In this document: positions 1-11,000 of the stretch, one piece after another
How positions within the stretch are numbered: position 1 is the stretch's first letter
How the letters are laid out: every line of letters begins with the position of its first letter
DNA from: Branchiostoma floridae
Lineage: Eukaryota > Chordata > Leptocardii > Amphioxiformes > Branchiostomatidae
Assembly: GCF_000003815.2 (NCBI RefSeq)
Contig: NC_049980.1
Location: 17,989,831-18,053,830, forward strand
Length of the DNA: 64,000 bases
Direction: 5' to 3'
Notes under the pieces: model-generated
Told to the model about the DNA's origin: nothing
The model's input: the letters and a program-made list of their open reading frames with translations, nothing else
Database searches by the model: none
Program-made: the position numbers and the translations under genes

Positions 1-1381
1 GGCGCCAATTTGGTTGTTGGACAGATCCAGCTGACTGAGCTTGTGAAGTCCATCGAACGTGTTGTCGTCCAGTGACTCTATCTGATTACTTTTCAGACTG
101 ATGGCGTTTGTATTGCCTAAACCTCGGAGAGCGCCCGTTAGGTTTGACAATGCATTGTTATCAAGAGTAAGTGTGCTTAATTTACTGAAAGCCGAAAGTG
201 CACCGGGCTCAATGACAGAAATGTTGTTGTTTTGCAACAGGAGTTGCCTGGCCCCGATCGGAGCACGGAACACGCCTTTCCTGATCTCCCGGATGTGATT
301 GTTTTGCAAACTGAAGAAGACAGAGTTTGACAGGTTGGAAAAGGCTCCCACTTCTATGCTCTCGATGTGGTTGTAGGTGAGCCTTACTTCCTGGAAAAAA
401 TGTATTGAGCCGGGTCATTGTGCTATTACGAGGAAATGAGGTCTTGATATACTGAGGTTTTACTGAGAATTCAGGTTCTGACGTCTGTTGTATCAACTTG
501 TATGTGAGTGCTGTATCCTGTGCTCTCATCAGTAGGTCTTTATGCATCAGAAAGGCAATTTAGATTTTATGTGAGGACATCAGGGAAGTAAATGTATATC
601 AGACAGCCCTTTGATACATTTCTTATATAGGTCTGCTATCTGTCTTTGCAACAACCATTGATAAATGGTGGCATACCTGTAAGTTTGGTAAGTCTATGAA
701 AACTCCCTGTCGAATTGTAGTGAGCAGATTCCCATCAGTAGCCACAGTCTGCAGCTGACCACAGCCCCGGAACACACCCGGGGGCAGGTCCGATATCTGG
801 TTACTCCCGATCTCGATGTCCACAATTGCTGGGACGTCGTCGAAGGCGCCGACCTCGATTGTTTGTAGTTTGTTTTCGAAGAGATACAATATTTTCAGCA
901 GTGGGAGACCGGACAGATCACCTTTCCTTACCACACGGAGTTGTGTACCTGAGTTGACATGGAGTAATAGATCTACAGCTATCATTTTAATTACAAATAT
1001 AATTTTAAACATTTTAACGGAAAATACGCGCAATAATTCATAAATTTCACAGGCGCGCCAAGAAAAATTCAATGTATTACAACAAAGGCAGAATTTTTTG
1101 TCCAGGAACGATCTCGCTGCATTGTTTTAATAAAAGTCACAACAAGTCATGCAGCGTCCAGTGGTTTTCGTCTCCTTTCGTTTGTTGTGAATTGTTTACA
1201 TACCTTTCATCTGCAGCAGTGTAGTGTTACTCGGGATGCCTTTAGGAACATGGTCCAGAGTTGGGGTGTTGCAGTGCACGCTGGGTACATCTTGAAAACA
1301 CGTACATTCTGGCGGGCAGGCGCGCACACCAGCCAGACATGTGGCGACGCAGAAGAGTAGGAGGATCTTTGCTTCAGACAT
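1..1381 (-). CDS. LRR-Ig receptor gene A, 5' exons only (cut by left edge)
   Basis: Exons: 1204-1381 (start ATG at 1381-1379), 677-948, and 1-390 continuing off the left edge. Exon 1 encodes a signal peptide (MSEAKILLLFCVATCLAGV) and an LRRNT cap with a CPPECTC Cys cluster. Exon 2 (272 bp) encodes about four LRRs and exon 3 more LRRs with the typical LxxLxLxxNxI pattern. Splice phases (1, 0) and exon lengths are the same as in genes B-D of this window. An upstream in-frame ATG near 1519 was not used because the MSEAK start places the signal peptide at the N-terminus, as in the paralogues. By analogy the missing part should hold the rest of exon 3, the LRRCT and an Ig domain. LRR proteins of this design are cell-surface or secreted recognition molecules; the ligand is unknown. 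Confidence 0.88.
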
Positions 1382-2805
1382 ACTGCCCGTAGACCTGGGC
1401 GCAGGTGAAAGTAGACAGAATTTCTTTAATGCGATATTCCGATATTTGTCCTTAAGTGACAAAGTCAGTGGAAATGCTGTCGTGGGGAACTCACCAGAGA
1501 CACATGTCTGTACATACATGTTTTTACGTTGACAGAAGAACCGGATAAATGATCAACGGATGAACACGTTCTTGAATTAGGCCATCGTGTTTGTATATTT
1601 ACAAAGTTGGAGAACGCTTTGACGCCACCCACCCCTCATTACGTGTCGGAGCAATCCAATATGTCTGCCCGCTATGTCAACAGAATCTGAACTTACATGC
1701 TGCTACTTGAAGAAAATAAGGCTCACACAAACGCAATTGGTTTGCTTAGACTGGGTGTCGCTGTAGTGATATTCAAGTGCACGTATAAAAAGTCGACAGC
1801 GAGTCTACTGTAGGTATTATGCAAAGATCGAAGTGCATGATTAACGTCGTTACAAGGCAAACAAAAATGTGTATCATCAATTGCAAGTCAAGACAACAGG
1901 CACATTTCCAGACCCTTTGCCAATAACCGCGACTAGAGAAATAGATTGGCTGAAAGATAGAAGCATGTCGCACCTACCGCAGGTTCCAGTCACACGGGTA
2001 TACTGTTCCAGTCCTTGTGAAAAACAAGCACAGTTCAAAGTTTTACTTGTCTTGCCCGGCGCAAAGTCAGACCTATACCGGGCGCAAAATAAACGTAGAT
2101 TCGTCAAATATTGGACTTACTCATTGGGGCAACAGGACGGGGCCAGGTCAATAGGTCAGACAGGTGTTTGCCGTAACTACAGTTGTAAACTTTTACCTTC
2201 GGCCTGTCATAGTCATTAACGAAATCATACCACAACTTATATACATGTCAGATATAGATGGGTAGTATGCTGAAACTTCGTTTATTTCAAATGACGAATT
2301 TGTAACCTGACAACAATCGCTTCGAATGTCTTCATAATCATATATGTAGAAAGTAAAACAGTAATAGCTGTTATTGTGAATAAACTTTCCCATGCGACAG
2401 TACAGTGTGCATTGTACAATGTATGGCAACCTAGCAAACCAATCTATAATTTTACTCTTTTATTATGATGACATTTTTACTACCGTGGTATTCTTTGATG
2501 CCTTTGTCATGCTTCCATTCCCCTATTCATTTTCTCCACATGCGTTTTAGTTTCCCTTTATCAGTCAAGTGGCACAATTAAGCTGTATAGATTGTGACAA
2601 ATCATTAACATTTGAAGAATCATCATGTCACGTTCATGTAATTCGTGACAAAGTTTTCGTCCTTGTAAGATGGGCGGGTCTTTGTGGCAGTATTTCTCAT
2701 CGTCCTTTTGGTTCTGGGTTGAGCTGAGGACATATATATTCGGTCCAACTGCTTGTACTCTCATCGATTCATCTAGTCGTCGTCATCTCCGTGTCGGTGG
2801 TCATC
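1382..2805. other. Intergenic, 5' of gene A and 3' of gene B
   Basis: No coding exon could be supported. It holds the promoter-like element of gene A (2076-2093) and a probable non-coding first exon (about 1978-2050); the rest is AT-rich and featureless to the eye. Confidence 0.5.
1978..2093 (-). promoter_or_regulatory. Conserved promoter-like element and probable non-coding first exon of gene A
   Basis: On the minus strand TTTATTTTGCGCCCGGTA (2093-2076) is followed downstream by a segment resembling those upstream of genes B and D (AACTTTGAACTGTGCTTGTT), ending at a possible donor GTAGGT at 1977. The AT-rich box followed by GCGCCC may be a core promoter. That it is the transcription start region is inferred from its repetition at three paralogues. 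Confidence 0.5.
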
Positions 2806-5800
2806 TTAGCCTCCGCTGGTGACCCTGAGATTGACCGTTGCCGTAGCCGTACCGAGGTAGTTGACCGCCATGCAGCTGTAGGTGCCCGAGTCCTCTGATG
2901 ACGCTGACACGACGACCAGACTTCCGTCTGATAGAACACTGAGACCCGGATGTTGGGAGTCAGAGGTCAGACTCACGCCGGTAGGAGTGGTCCAGATGAC
3001 CGCTGCTTCAGGGCAGGCCGTGACCTAAGGGGAGCGATTCGTAGGAATGTATGTTACTTTTATCTTAATGATGATATTGTGACATGTGTCATTTTTATAG
3101 TATACTTATCATTTAAAAAAGCATACATCGCGATTGATGTGACATGCCTCCCACCTTACACTTGAGCACTGCCCCCTGCCCCACATGAACCGCTGCTGAG
3201 CTGCCTCTGGTGTCTATGGTTGGTACAGAGTAGTGCGGACAGTCACATTTGAAAGCTTCCAGTGGGACCTTCCGCACCACCTGTCCTGTCAAGTTTCCTG
3301 GGTTGGTGCAGTTCAGTGTACTGAGATGAAAGGCCTGAAGGTGAACAGTAGGAAAGTTATGAAATGAAATGAGAGGTCTTCCGGCATTGCAACATTAGAC
3401 TCTCCTAGTTCCCATGCCGAATTGGGCCTGTTAGACAAAAATCACCGTCTAGTGATTTTTGTCCCCTTTGCCAGACTCAAAAATCCTTCACAAAAAGATT
3501 TTTCTTACCGCAGATGATCTTGCATATTGCGCATACTCGTACATCTGACAGTCACACTTCCAGGGGTTGTTAGTCATGTCCTCAAACTCCAGCAAGTCTC
3601 CATAGAAAGTTAAAGGTTTGAAGACTCCTCCCGGTAGAAACTGCAAATAGTTGTTGTTCAGCTGGAGCCACTTCACTTCCACTGATTCATTGAAGGCAGC
3701 TCCGTCTATTGTGTAAAATATAAATCGCAGTTACACCCTGTTATGCTTAATCGTATGGAATATTCCACCAAGGTCATCTTCTGTGTACACTCGGTAATTA
3801 GAATGAGCTACATTTGAGCACAATGGCTGGATTTACACATGATGAAAAATACGTCTAATTTCAGCCTGCCTTGCCCCCCTATCGACGATATACAGGTGTT
3901 TGCTAATTCATCGTTGATTAGACTGACCATATGCATCCTTTGGTTCCACGCGATTGTGAAGTAATTTCGTTTCGGTAACCAACTTGTGCCGTGACTGTCC
4001 ATGTGCCCGTGAATTACTTGTAGAGCGTTACCTATGACACGAAGTTTTGTATGATCCAGATGCACACTGAACAGCTCTCCGCCGCCGAAGGCCCTCGGAC
4101 CCACATATACGATAGGGTTGCCGGACAAGTCCACCTCGTACAGCCGTGTCAGCTTGTCGAGGACAGCCTCTGGCACTGACGTCAGATTGTTACCGCTAAA
4201 ATGAAGAAAAGTGTCTTGAAAATGCAAATACATTGTATCAAGAACAGTGGATCAATAATATTAATAATAAACAGCTTTCAAAACATTAGTGAATTCAGGG
4301 AAGGGAAGAATCCTTCTACTAACTTGAGATTTAGTGTCCTAATGGTCGTCTGGTTGACGAAGTCGCTGGGATGGAGAGTTGTGATCTCGTTCCCAGACAG
4401 ATTCAGCGTATCTAACTGGTTGATTTTCCCGAGCGCTTCCGAAGGGACCCGAGTAAGGTTGTTGTCGGCGAGGTTCAAAGTTCCCAGCCTGCCGAGTCCA
4501 GCGAACACGCCCGCGTCAATGGTGCCTTTCTCTATGAAATACTTTATACCAGAGAGACCAAGGGTAGTGATGCTGGGGATATGGGAGAACTGTCCCTGTA
4601 CCAGGGACTGCAGGGGGTTGTGGGACAGGTCTAGTGTATCAAGCGCGCCCGATAAGGGAGGTACTTCAGAAAGCATGTTAGAGGACAGCAATACTTGTCC
4701 TATCCCGCCAGGTAGCGGGGAGTCCATGCGGACAAGCTTGTTGTTGTGAAGGTCAAGAAAGTTCAGACTTGAAAGGTTAGCAAACACCTGTCCCGTGATG
4801 GCGCCAATTTGGTTGTTTGACAGGTCCAGCCCACTGAGCTTGTGAAGTCCTTGGAAAGTGTTTTCGGCCAGTGCCACTATCTGATTGCTCTTTATGCTTA
4901 TGATTTCTGCGTTATCTAAACCCTGCAGCGCACCAGTAAGGGTAGAGAGAGCGTTGTTATCAAGTAGCAGCATGTAAAGTTTGCTGAATGCCGAAAGTGC
5001 GCTGGGCTCTATAACAGAAATGTTGTTGTTCTGTAACTGGATTTGCGTCGCTCCTTGAGGAGCACCGAACACGCCTTTCTTTATTTCCCGGATGTGATTG
5101 TTTTCTAAGTTGAAGATGATAGAGTTGGACAGGTTGGAGAAAGCCCCCACTTCTATGGTCTCGATGTGGTTGTTGCCGAGCCGTACAACCTAGTGGTAAG
5201 ACAGAACGAAAGAATGGTGAGTTTTGATGTGTCTCCCCGTGCCACCACCCACTCAACCCTCGGGCCTCTGAGGAAAGCGGTAAGGCCAACAGGGCCATCA
5301 AGATGAAATAAAGGATTCCACTCATCCATTATCATGCTTGAGCAAGAAGGAGTGGTTGCTACAGTATCGTAATAATGTCTAAGCTATGATGTTTATTGGG
5401 TGTAGCTTACAGCCATACGAAAAACGAGACACACCTGTAAGCTCGCCAAGTCATTAAAAACTCCCTGTCGAATTGTAGTGAGCAGATTCCCATCAGTAGC
5501 CACAGTTTGCAGCTGACCACAGCCCCGGAAGACACCCGGAGGCAGGTCCGATATCTGGTTACTCCCGATCTCGATGTCCACAATTGCTGGGACGTCGTCG
5601 AAGGCGCCGACCTCGATTGTTTGTAGTTTGTTGTCGAAGAGATACAAGGTTTTTAGCATTGGGAGACCGGAGAGGTCACCTTTCCTTACAACACGGAGTT
5701 GTGTACCTGAGTTAGAGTATGTGTAATACAATTCCATTAGTATATATTAAACGTTTTCCTGAATCAAACGTAAGGCATGAATATATATTTTCTGCGTAGA

Positions 5801-6124
5801 TATCGCATATGCAGAATACAGTTGTCATCCGTGCTAACCGTCAACCTTGAATTTGAGAAAAAAAAATACTGGGAAGCCTTTTATTGCCATTGATGTTCGT
5901 GGATTAAAAATTACGTCGTATGGACATGGTGAATGCGTTTCATTACCTTTCATCTGCAGCAGTGTAGTGTTACTCGGGATGCCTTTAGGAATATGGTCCA
6001 GAGTTGGGGTGTTGCAGTGCACACTGGGTACATCTTGGAAACACGTACATTCCGGGGGACAGGCGTGTACAACACTCAAAGCAGTGACAACACAGAGAAA
6101 TGCCTTCCACCGGATTTCAAACAT
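2806..6124 (-). CDS. LRR-Ig gene B, complete, predicted secreted
   Basis: Seven exons: 5947-6124, 5435-5706, 4324-5189, 4032-4195, 3509-3705, 3155-3334, 2806-3024; 2076 nt, 691 aa, all phases consistent. Order: signal peptide (MFEIRWKAFLCVVTALSVVHA), LRRNT (CPPECTC), LRRs across exons 2-4, LRRCT starting NNPWKCDCQMYEYAQYA in exon 5 and ending in exon 6, then an Ig-like domain with the first Cys in exon 6 (VLKC), a core Trp (VIWTTP) and the second Cys in DSGTYSC. The frame stops soon after the last Ig strand (VTSGG-stop), so the Ser/Thr stalk and hydrophobic tail of gene D are missing. Exons 3 and 7 are almost identical in DNA to those of gene D. It is likely a secreted recognition protein, or a copy that has lost its anchor. 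Head to head with GPLD1. Confidence 0.9.
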
Positions 6125-6380
6125 GGTAAGGCCCTATGTGGAGGAGGACTATTCCTTTACAAACAGTGTATTTTGTAGACATCTATTTGTGCATGCAGAA
6201 TACATCCAAATATTAATTGGCAAGGTTAAAGTGCGTATTTTTGCTGGTGCATATCTCTATATCTTCTCCGACAGGCGACACATTCTCGAGTTTACTCTTA
6301 AGCCTTAATGTGAAGTTTTAGTAAAAAGCACACGAAAGCTCTTGAAACAATGAACAACGTAAAGTCAACATTAAAAATTA

Positions 6381-7287
6381 CAGTCAAACCTGTCTATAGC
6401 GGCCACTCAAGGGACTGGACAAAATTGGCCACTATAGAGAGGTGGCCACTATAGAGAATATGCTAATTAATTGACCACAAGCAATAAGTTACACATGGTT
6501 TTAGTACTCACTGATCTTTATTCACATAATACAGTACTGTATATGTACTGCAATGATTTTTACACTATATGTATTAAGAAAACAAAAGCTATAAAAAAAT
6601 TTAAATGTTCTACAGTTGATATTGTCTGAAGAGACCGGTATCGTCATATTTCTTTGATCTTTCGTCTTGGATCCTTTCATACTTCGCCGTCCGTGTGTTC
6701 CCGCTCGCGTTCATACGTCAGATTCGCCCATTATGCTAATGTGGTACTCACTAGAAAAGTCTCGTCATTTAGACTTATCTCTTAATAAATGTAAGAATAA
6801 AATCCACCATAGTCTAAAGATCATATCATTTTGTCGTTGTAACAATTTATTTAGAAAGTTTTTGTGGTGTAAATTAACCTAAGCGATAGTGTATTAAAAC
6901 GTAACTTTACCACAATTTACCGCTCCGTAATATTGGTGTCGTCTGTTGACCTTATATGACCTCGTTTGCCAGCGTGTATGGGTAGCGCCAGTTTACGAAG
7001 TTTTGTTTTGAAAATGAATTAAAGAGGTTTTAAATCCGGCGTAGGGTGACGATACGGCCGCTGTATATGGCCAAACGCGTGCCGAAACATAGATCAGCGG
7101 TCCGCGTGGCCGTAATCGGCAGTGTTTTTGTATCTGCGGGACCGGAAATCGTATGGCCGTGGCCGCGTTGGACAGGTGGCCGCTAAGCATATTTCTTAAT
7201 CATTACGAATCCAAGGGACCGACAAAAAGTGGCCACTATGGGCAGGTGGCCGGTATGCAAAGGTGGCCGCTAATACAGGTTTGACTG
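6381..7287. mobile_element. Non-autonomous DNA transposon with CAGTCAAACCTG termini
   Basis: The left end CAGTCAAACCTGTCTATAGC and the right end (reverse complement CAGTCAAACCTGTATTAGC) form terminal inverted repeats, followed inward by copies of TGGCCACTATAGAG-like motifs on both sides. Both flanks show TA, possibly a 2-bp target duplication. About 907 bp, with no transposase reading frame. An element with the same terminal core lies at 54097-54925. Superfamily not assigned. Confidence 0.8.
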
Positions 7288-7379
7288 TATACTGGTCGCT
7301 ATAGGTTCAATAGGTCGAGATCGAGTAATAAACAACTTAGCGTGTTGTAAGAGTCATTGAAGAAGTACCTTGATCAGGT

Positions 7380-7518
7380 AGGTACAGATCTAGAATCTAG
7401 CCACACGGGTGTTCTGCCCCAGTTCTGATGCGAGGTAAACACAGACCAACGTTTCTCCTGACGCAGCTGACCGTAGCGGATCCAGAGTCCAACCAACACG
7501 TATACCGGGCGCAAAATA
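7380..7518 (-). promoter_or_regulatory. Conserved promoter-like element upstream of gene B
   Basis: Minus-strand TATTTTGCGCCCGGTA (7518-7503) matches the elements upstream of genes A and D. Downstream it shares CTGCGTCAG and an ACCCGTGTG motif with them (compare gene A near 1990). If used, the transposon at 6381-7287 would lie in the first intron of gene B. Confidence 0.5.
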
Positions 7519-8072
7519 GATGTAGGGCCGTGTGCAAAGTGCAAAGTGCTGGTTACTCCAGAACAATTCTTTTGAGCAGTCTAACCAACTCACTTAATTG
7601 CGCAACTTTAAGCACAATCAAATTCTGTTCATATAACCACCATGGAGAGAGTAGCCTTTACTGCTTTGACCTATCAGAGACAAGCGTAGATATATTTCAC
7701 ACAATTTGGAGAACTATTAGGTTAGCTTCAAAACTTGTGCAGATCTTACCGCCGTTTGAAAGGCAAGTTATGATATATACACGTAGTTCACAAAACCCAG
7801 AAACCTATTAGGGTAAAAGAGGTCATATAATTCCGAACACAGAGATATTTATGACACGCCCTGTTCAAAACATCCATTGAAGTATATCTGTCAGTAAATC
7901 ATGTAGCAACCCAGCACGCTTGCAACGTTGGAAACCAAACAGGCGACGTGACAAACATGCCCATAAGGTAAATAGTTGCTGTCTCTGATAGGTCCTTAAA
8001 CATTGGTACGATACCACTTGTATCTTGGTATTGCATACAGGAGGGTTCGAAGGGCAAGATCTCTCAGTAAAC

Positions 8073-11000
8073 ATGGGGCTGCCCTATGTTCTCACGTTTG
8101 GAATCACCTGTTGGGGTTTCCTGCTATCTTGTGAGGGATGCGGAATCACGACTCATACAGAGATCGGTATATCAACCTTATTTTCTGTCCTTTCTGAGAA
8201 TTTTCAGCAAGTATATAAGGCACGGTAAACATTACCTAAGTACGGAACTTTGATCTGGACTTTAACCCTTGGCGGCTAAATTGATTTTTTGATAATTTTG
8301 TGTTTGGTGTTGACGACCTCGACTTTTTCGACGAATATGTAAAAGAGAATATATACTATTAGATACAAATTGAGATACATGTAGATAGATACTGTTATGT
8401 AGATATAAGAGAACACAGAAGGCTTTTCATGTAAGAGGTTATGCTCTCAGTCTATTTTATAACGACTTGTTGCCTAATTACAATGTGTAAATATGTACTT
8501 CCATTAATACCATGCCCCATGCTTGCTTCACAGAATACTGTATCATAGTCACGACGGAAGATAGGACGCACTGAATTGAGTCAAATCGCATTCCTTATTT
8601 TGCAGGTCACAGGGCCATGTTCAACTTTAACAGTACGTCTGAGAAAATCGACTACAACAAGGTAACACGACTCATAATACGGTAGCAGATATTGTCACGC
8701 CAAACTGTGACCAAAGACACAACTGACGTATGAATGGGCAAAGGCTCTACATACTAGCATTCAGGGTGTTACTATAATTTTATCTTCTGTGTTTTCTTTT
8801 TGTCTTCACTTCTTTTCGTAAGGCTACAGCAAGGACATTTTATGGATCACATAAGCGCGCTCATTAATTTTTGCCTGATTTTAGAAAAAAATTCTTCTTC
8901 GGAGATGGTCAACATGACGAGAAAGTTCCAAAATGGAAAAATATATGTTATGTTGTAACCTGATCATTGTCCAGTTGTAAAAATGGCACCACTAGTACCA
9001 TGAAATTTCATGAGTGGAGTTGCCAACTTGTTGAAATAGCTCGCCACTAGTTCAGATCCCGCTCAGTTTGCAATTTCGAAACTGATACCACAGGATAGGT
9101 CAGACTTAACTCAAGCCAGCTAACGTCTTTCTGTTCCGCTACAGTGATAACTGCCGTTTCTTTCAACATGCGTGGTATAGCCGATACACACATGGCCGCA
9201 ATAACCCCTACAAAATTTCGATTTGTACCGTTAGAAATTACCTTTGATGTACAATGTATACCGAGATGCCTCCGAGTCGTGTCACTCTGGGCTTTCATAA
9301 GTGTCGATTATTGTGTTTTTGAAATTACTGTTGATGTATACAGAACGTAGACAGCAAATGATATATTTTTCTCAATGTCATATTCAGCTGCTGCTCAAGC
9401 ACCAAGACGCGTTCCAAGCCGGTAACGTTTATCCTGACACCTACTACGATTCACTGTGCAAGAAAGGTGAGTAAATTGTTATCGCTTCTCTGCAATTGAA
9501 CGAGATGCACCCGTGGGTAGACCGGTATAGTGCGGAAATGATGAGGCTATTTTACCATTACACGTGTTTACCACCTTATCAAAAACAGTGTTGTTCAGTT
9601 TTACCTTGTGCCACACGTGCTCACGTTGATATAAAATCATAATTCCATCGAGTGCCATAAGACCGCGACAGCAAAACAATATTACCATAGAAGCCATCTC
9701 AAGATTGATCAAGATTGTCTTAAACAACAAAATATCTGCTGAAGTGTATATTCAGGATTACTGATACTGCATCGGTGCATCTCTTTAACTTCGTGTTTTT
9801 GCGTCGCGTGGCAGTATTGTAGCATCCGGTGGAATGAGAACTGATACAATTTTCCCGTGACTAGGGAAGTTCCACAGTGTGTCCGAGGACACCCATTGGT
9901 CGGAGTTCCTGAACGTCACCATCACCCACATCCGCCAGAAATACCCCCAGCCATGGAATGAGGTCATGTCCTGTTTTTAATTTATCTTTGTTTTAAAGGG
10001 GTTTGAAAAAAGTCACACATTCGGTTACATCTACTGCAACCACATCCAAACGGTGATATAGATATTGTAGGACAGTCACTTTTCGTACTTTCGACAATAA
10101 CCATGGACCATGAACTTTACATATACTACATTCTCTTTTGTAACGTCCCCTAAAGATCACCTTGGCAACGCGATTTTGGACTTCTTAACCGCCTTACATA
10201 ATCGGTAAATGAAGCACCCCAAGGAATGGTGACAGACGCTTTGCACTAGCGACAAGAGCGTCACTGCTCACTGACAGTTTCCTAGTATGCATGTTTTCGA
10301 GCATTAGCTCCGACCTACATGTTATGTTCAACCCTTGGGCGCTCTTTGACATTCAATTTGATACAAATGTACCAACAGGCTACCGAGAAACTGGTGGTGT
10401 TCTTGTTGGGGGTAGTGTCGCACCAAGTCGCAGACATCTCGTGGCACAGCCTGGGGATAGACCAAGGTTTCCTCAGTACCATGGGTGACGTCAACTTCCA
10501 CGGATCCTTCAGCAATGCCCATACTGTGGGGGACCCTGGTGAGCCTTCGGGCTGCCATGTCTAGTCTACAAGCAGATCCTACGGTGTCTTGGAGATAGTA
10601 TCAAAGCTGGCAAAGGAGTATAGTCGGCTCCGGCTCCGGTGCCCGTTTGACTCCCTTGGCCGGCTATCTGCCTTTGGCCGGCTATACTCCTTTGCCAGCT
10701 TTGATACTATCTCTAAGGCACCGTAGAGTCTGCTTGGAGACTGGTCATGTCATATTTCATACAGAAAGAACGCAATGTAACGCAACAAAATGTACAACGA
10801 CTTTCATACGGTCAACTATAAACTGCAAAATAGAAATACAAAATAAACCTGAAACTTTTGCTTACAGTAAATATTAATAAAGCTGTTATTTTGTTGCAAT
10901 CTGACGGGCTAATCTTGAGTTTAAATTATTTTGCATGTCTTTGTTAAAATTGTCTTTTCCGCTCTTGCTTTATTGAATTAGTGACACTAGGAATGCCTGG

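Larger units (their letters stand above)
6125..8072. other. Divergent 5' region between gene B and GPLD1
   Basis: No coding exon. It holds a TIR transposon (6381-7287) and the gene-B promoter-like element (7503-7518), which lies only about 555 bp from the GPLD1 start codon. Confidence 0.6.

Noticed and set aside
4201-4749. Plus-strand open frame of 182 residues
   Set aside because: Antisense to LRR exon 3 of gene B; the same shadow occurs antisense to gene D at 27551-27970.
5834-6308. Plus-strand frames across gene B exon 1
   Set aside because: Antisense to the signal peptide/LRRNT exon, which is supported by conservation in three paralogues.
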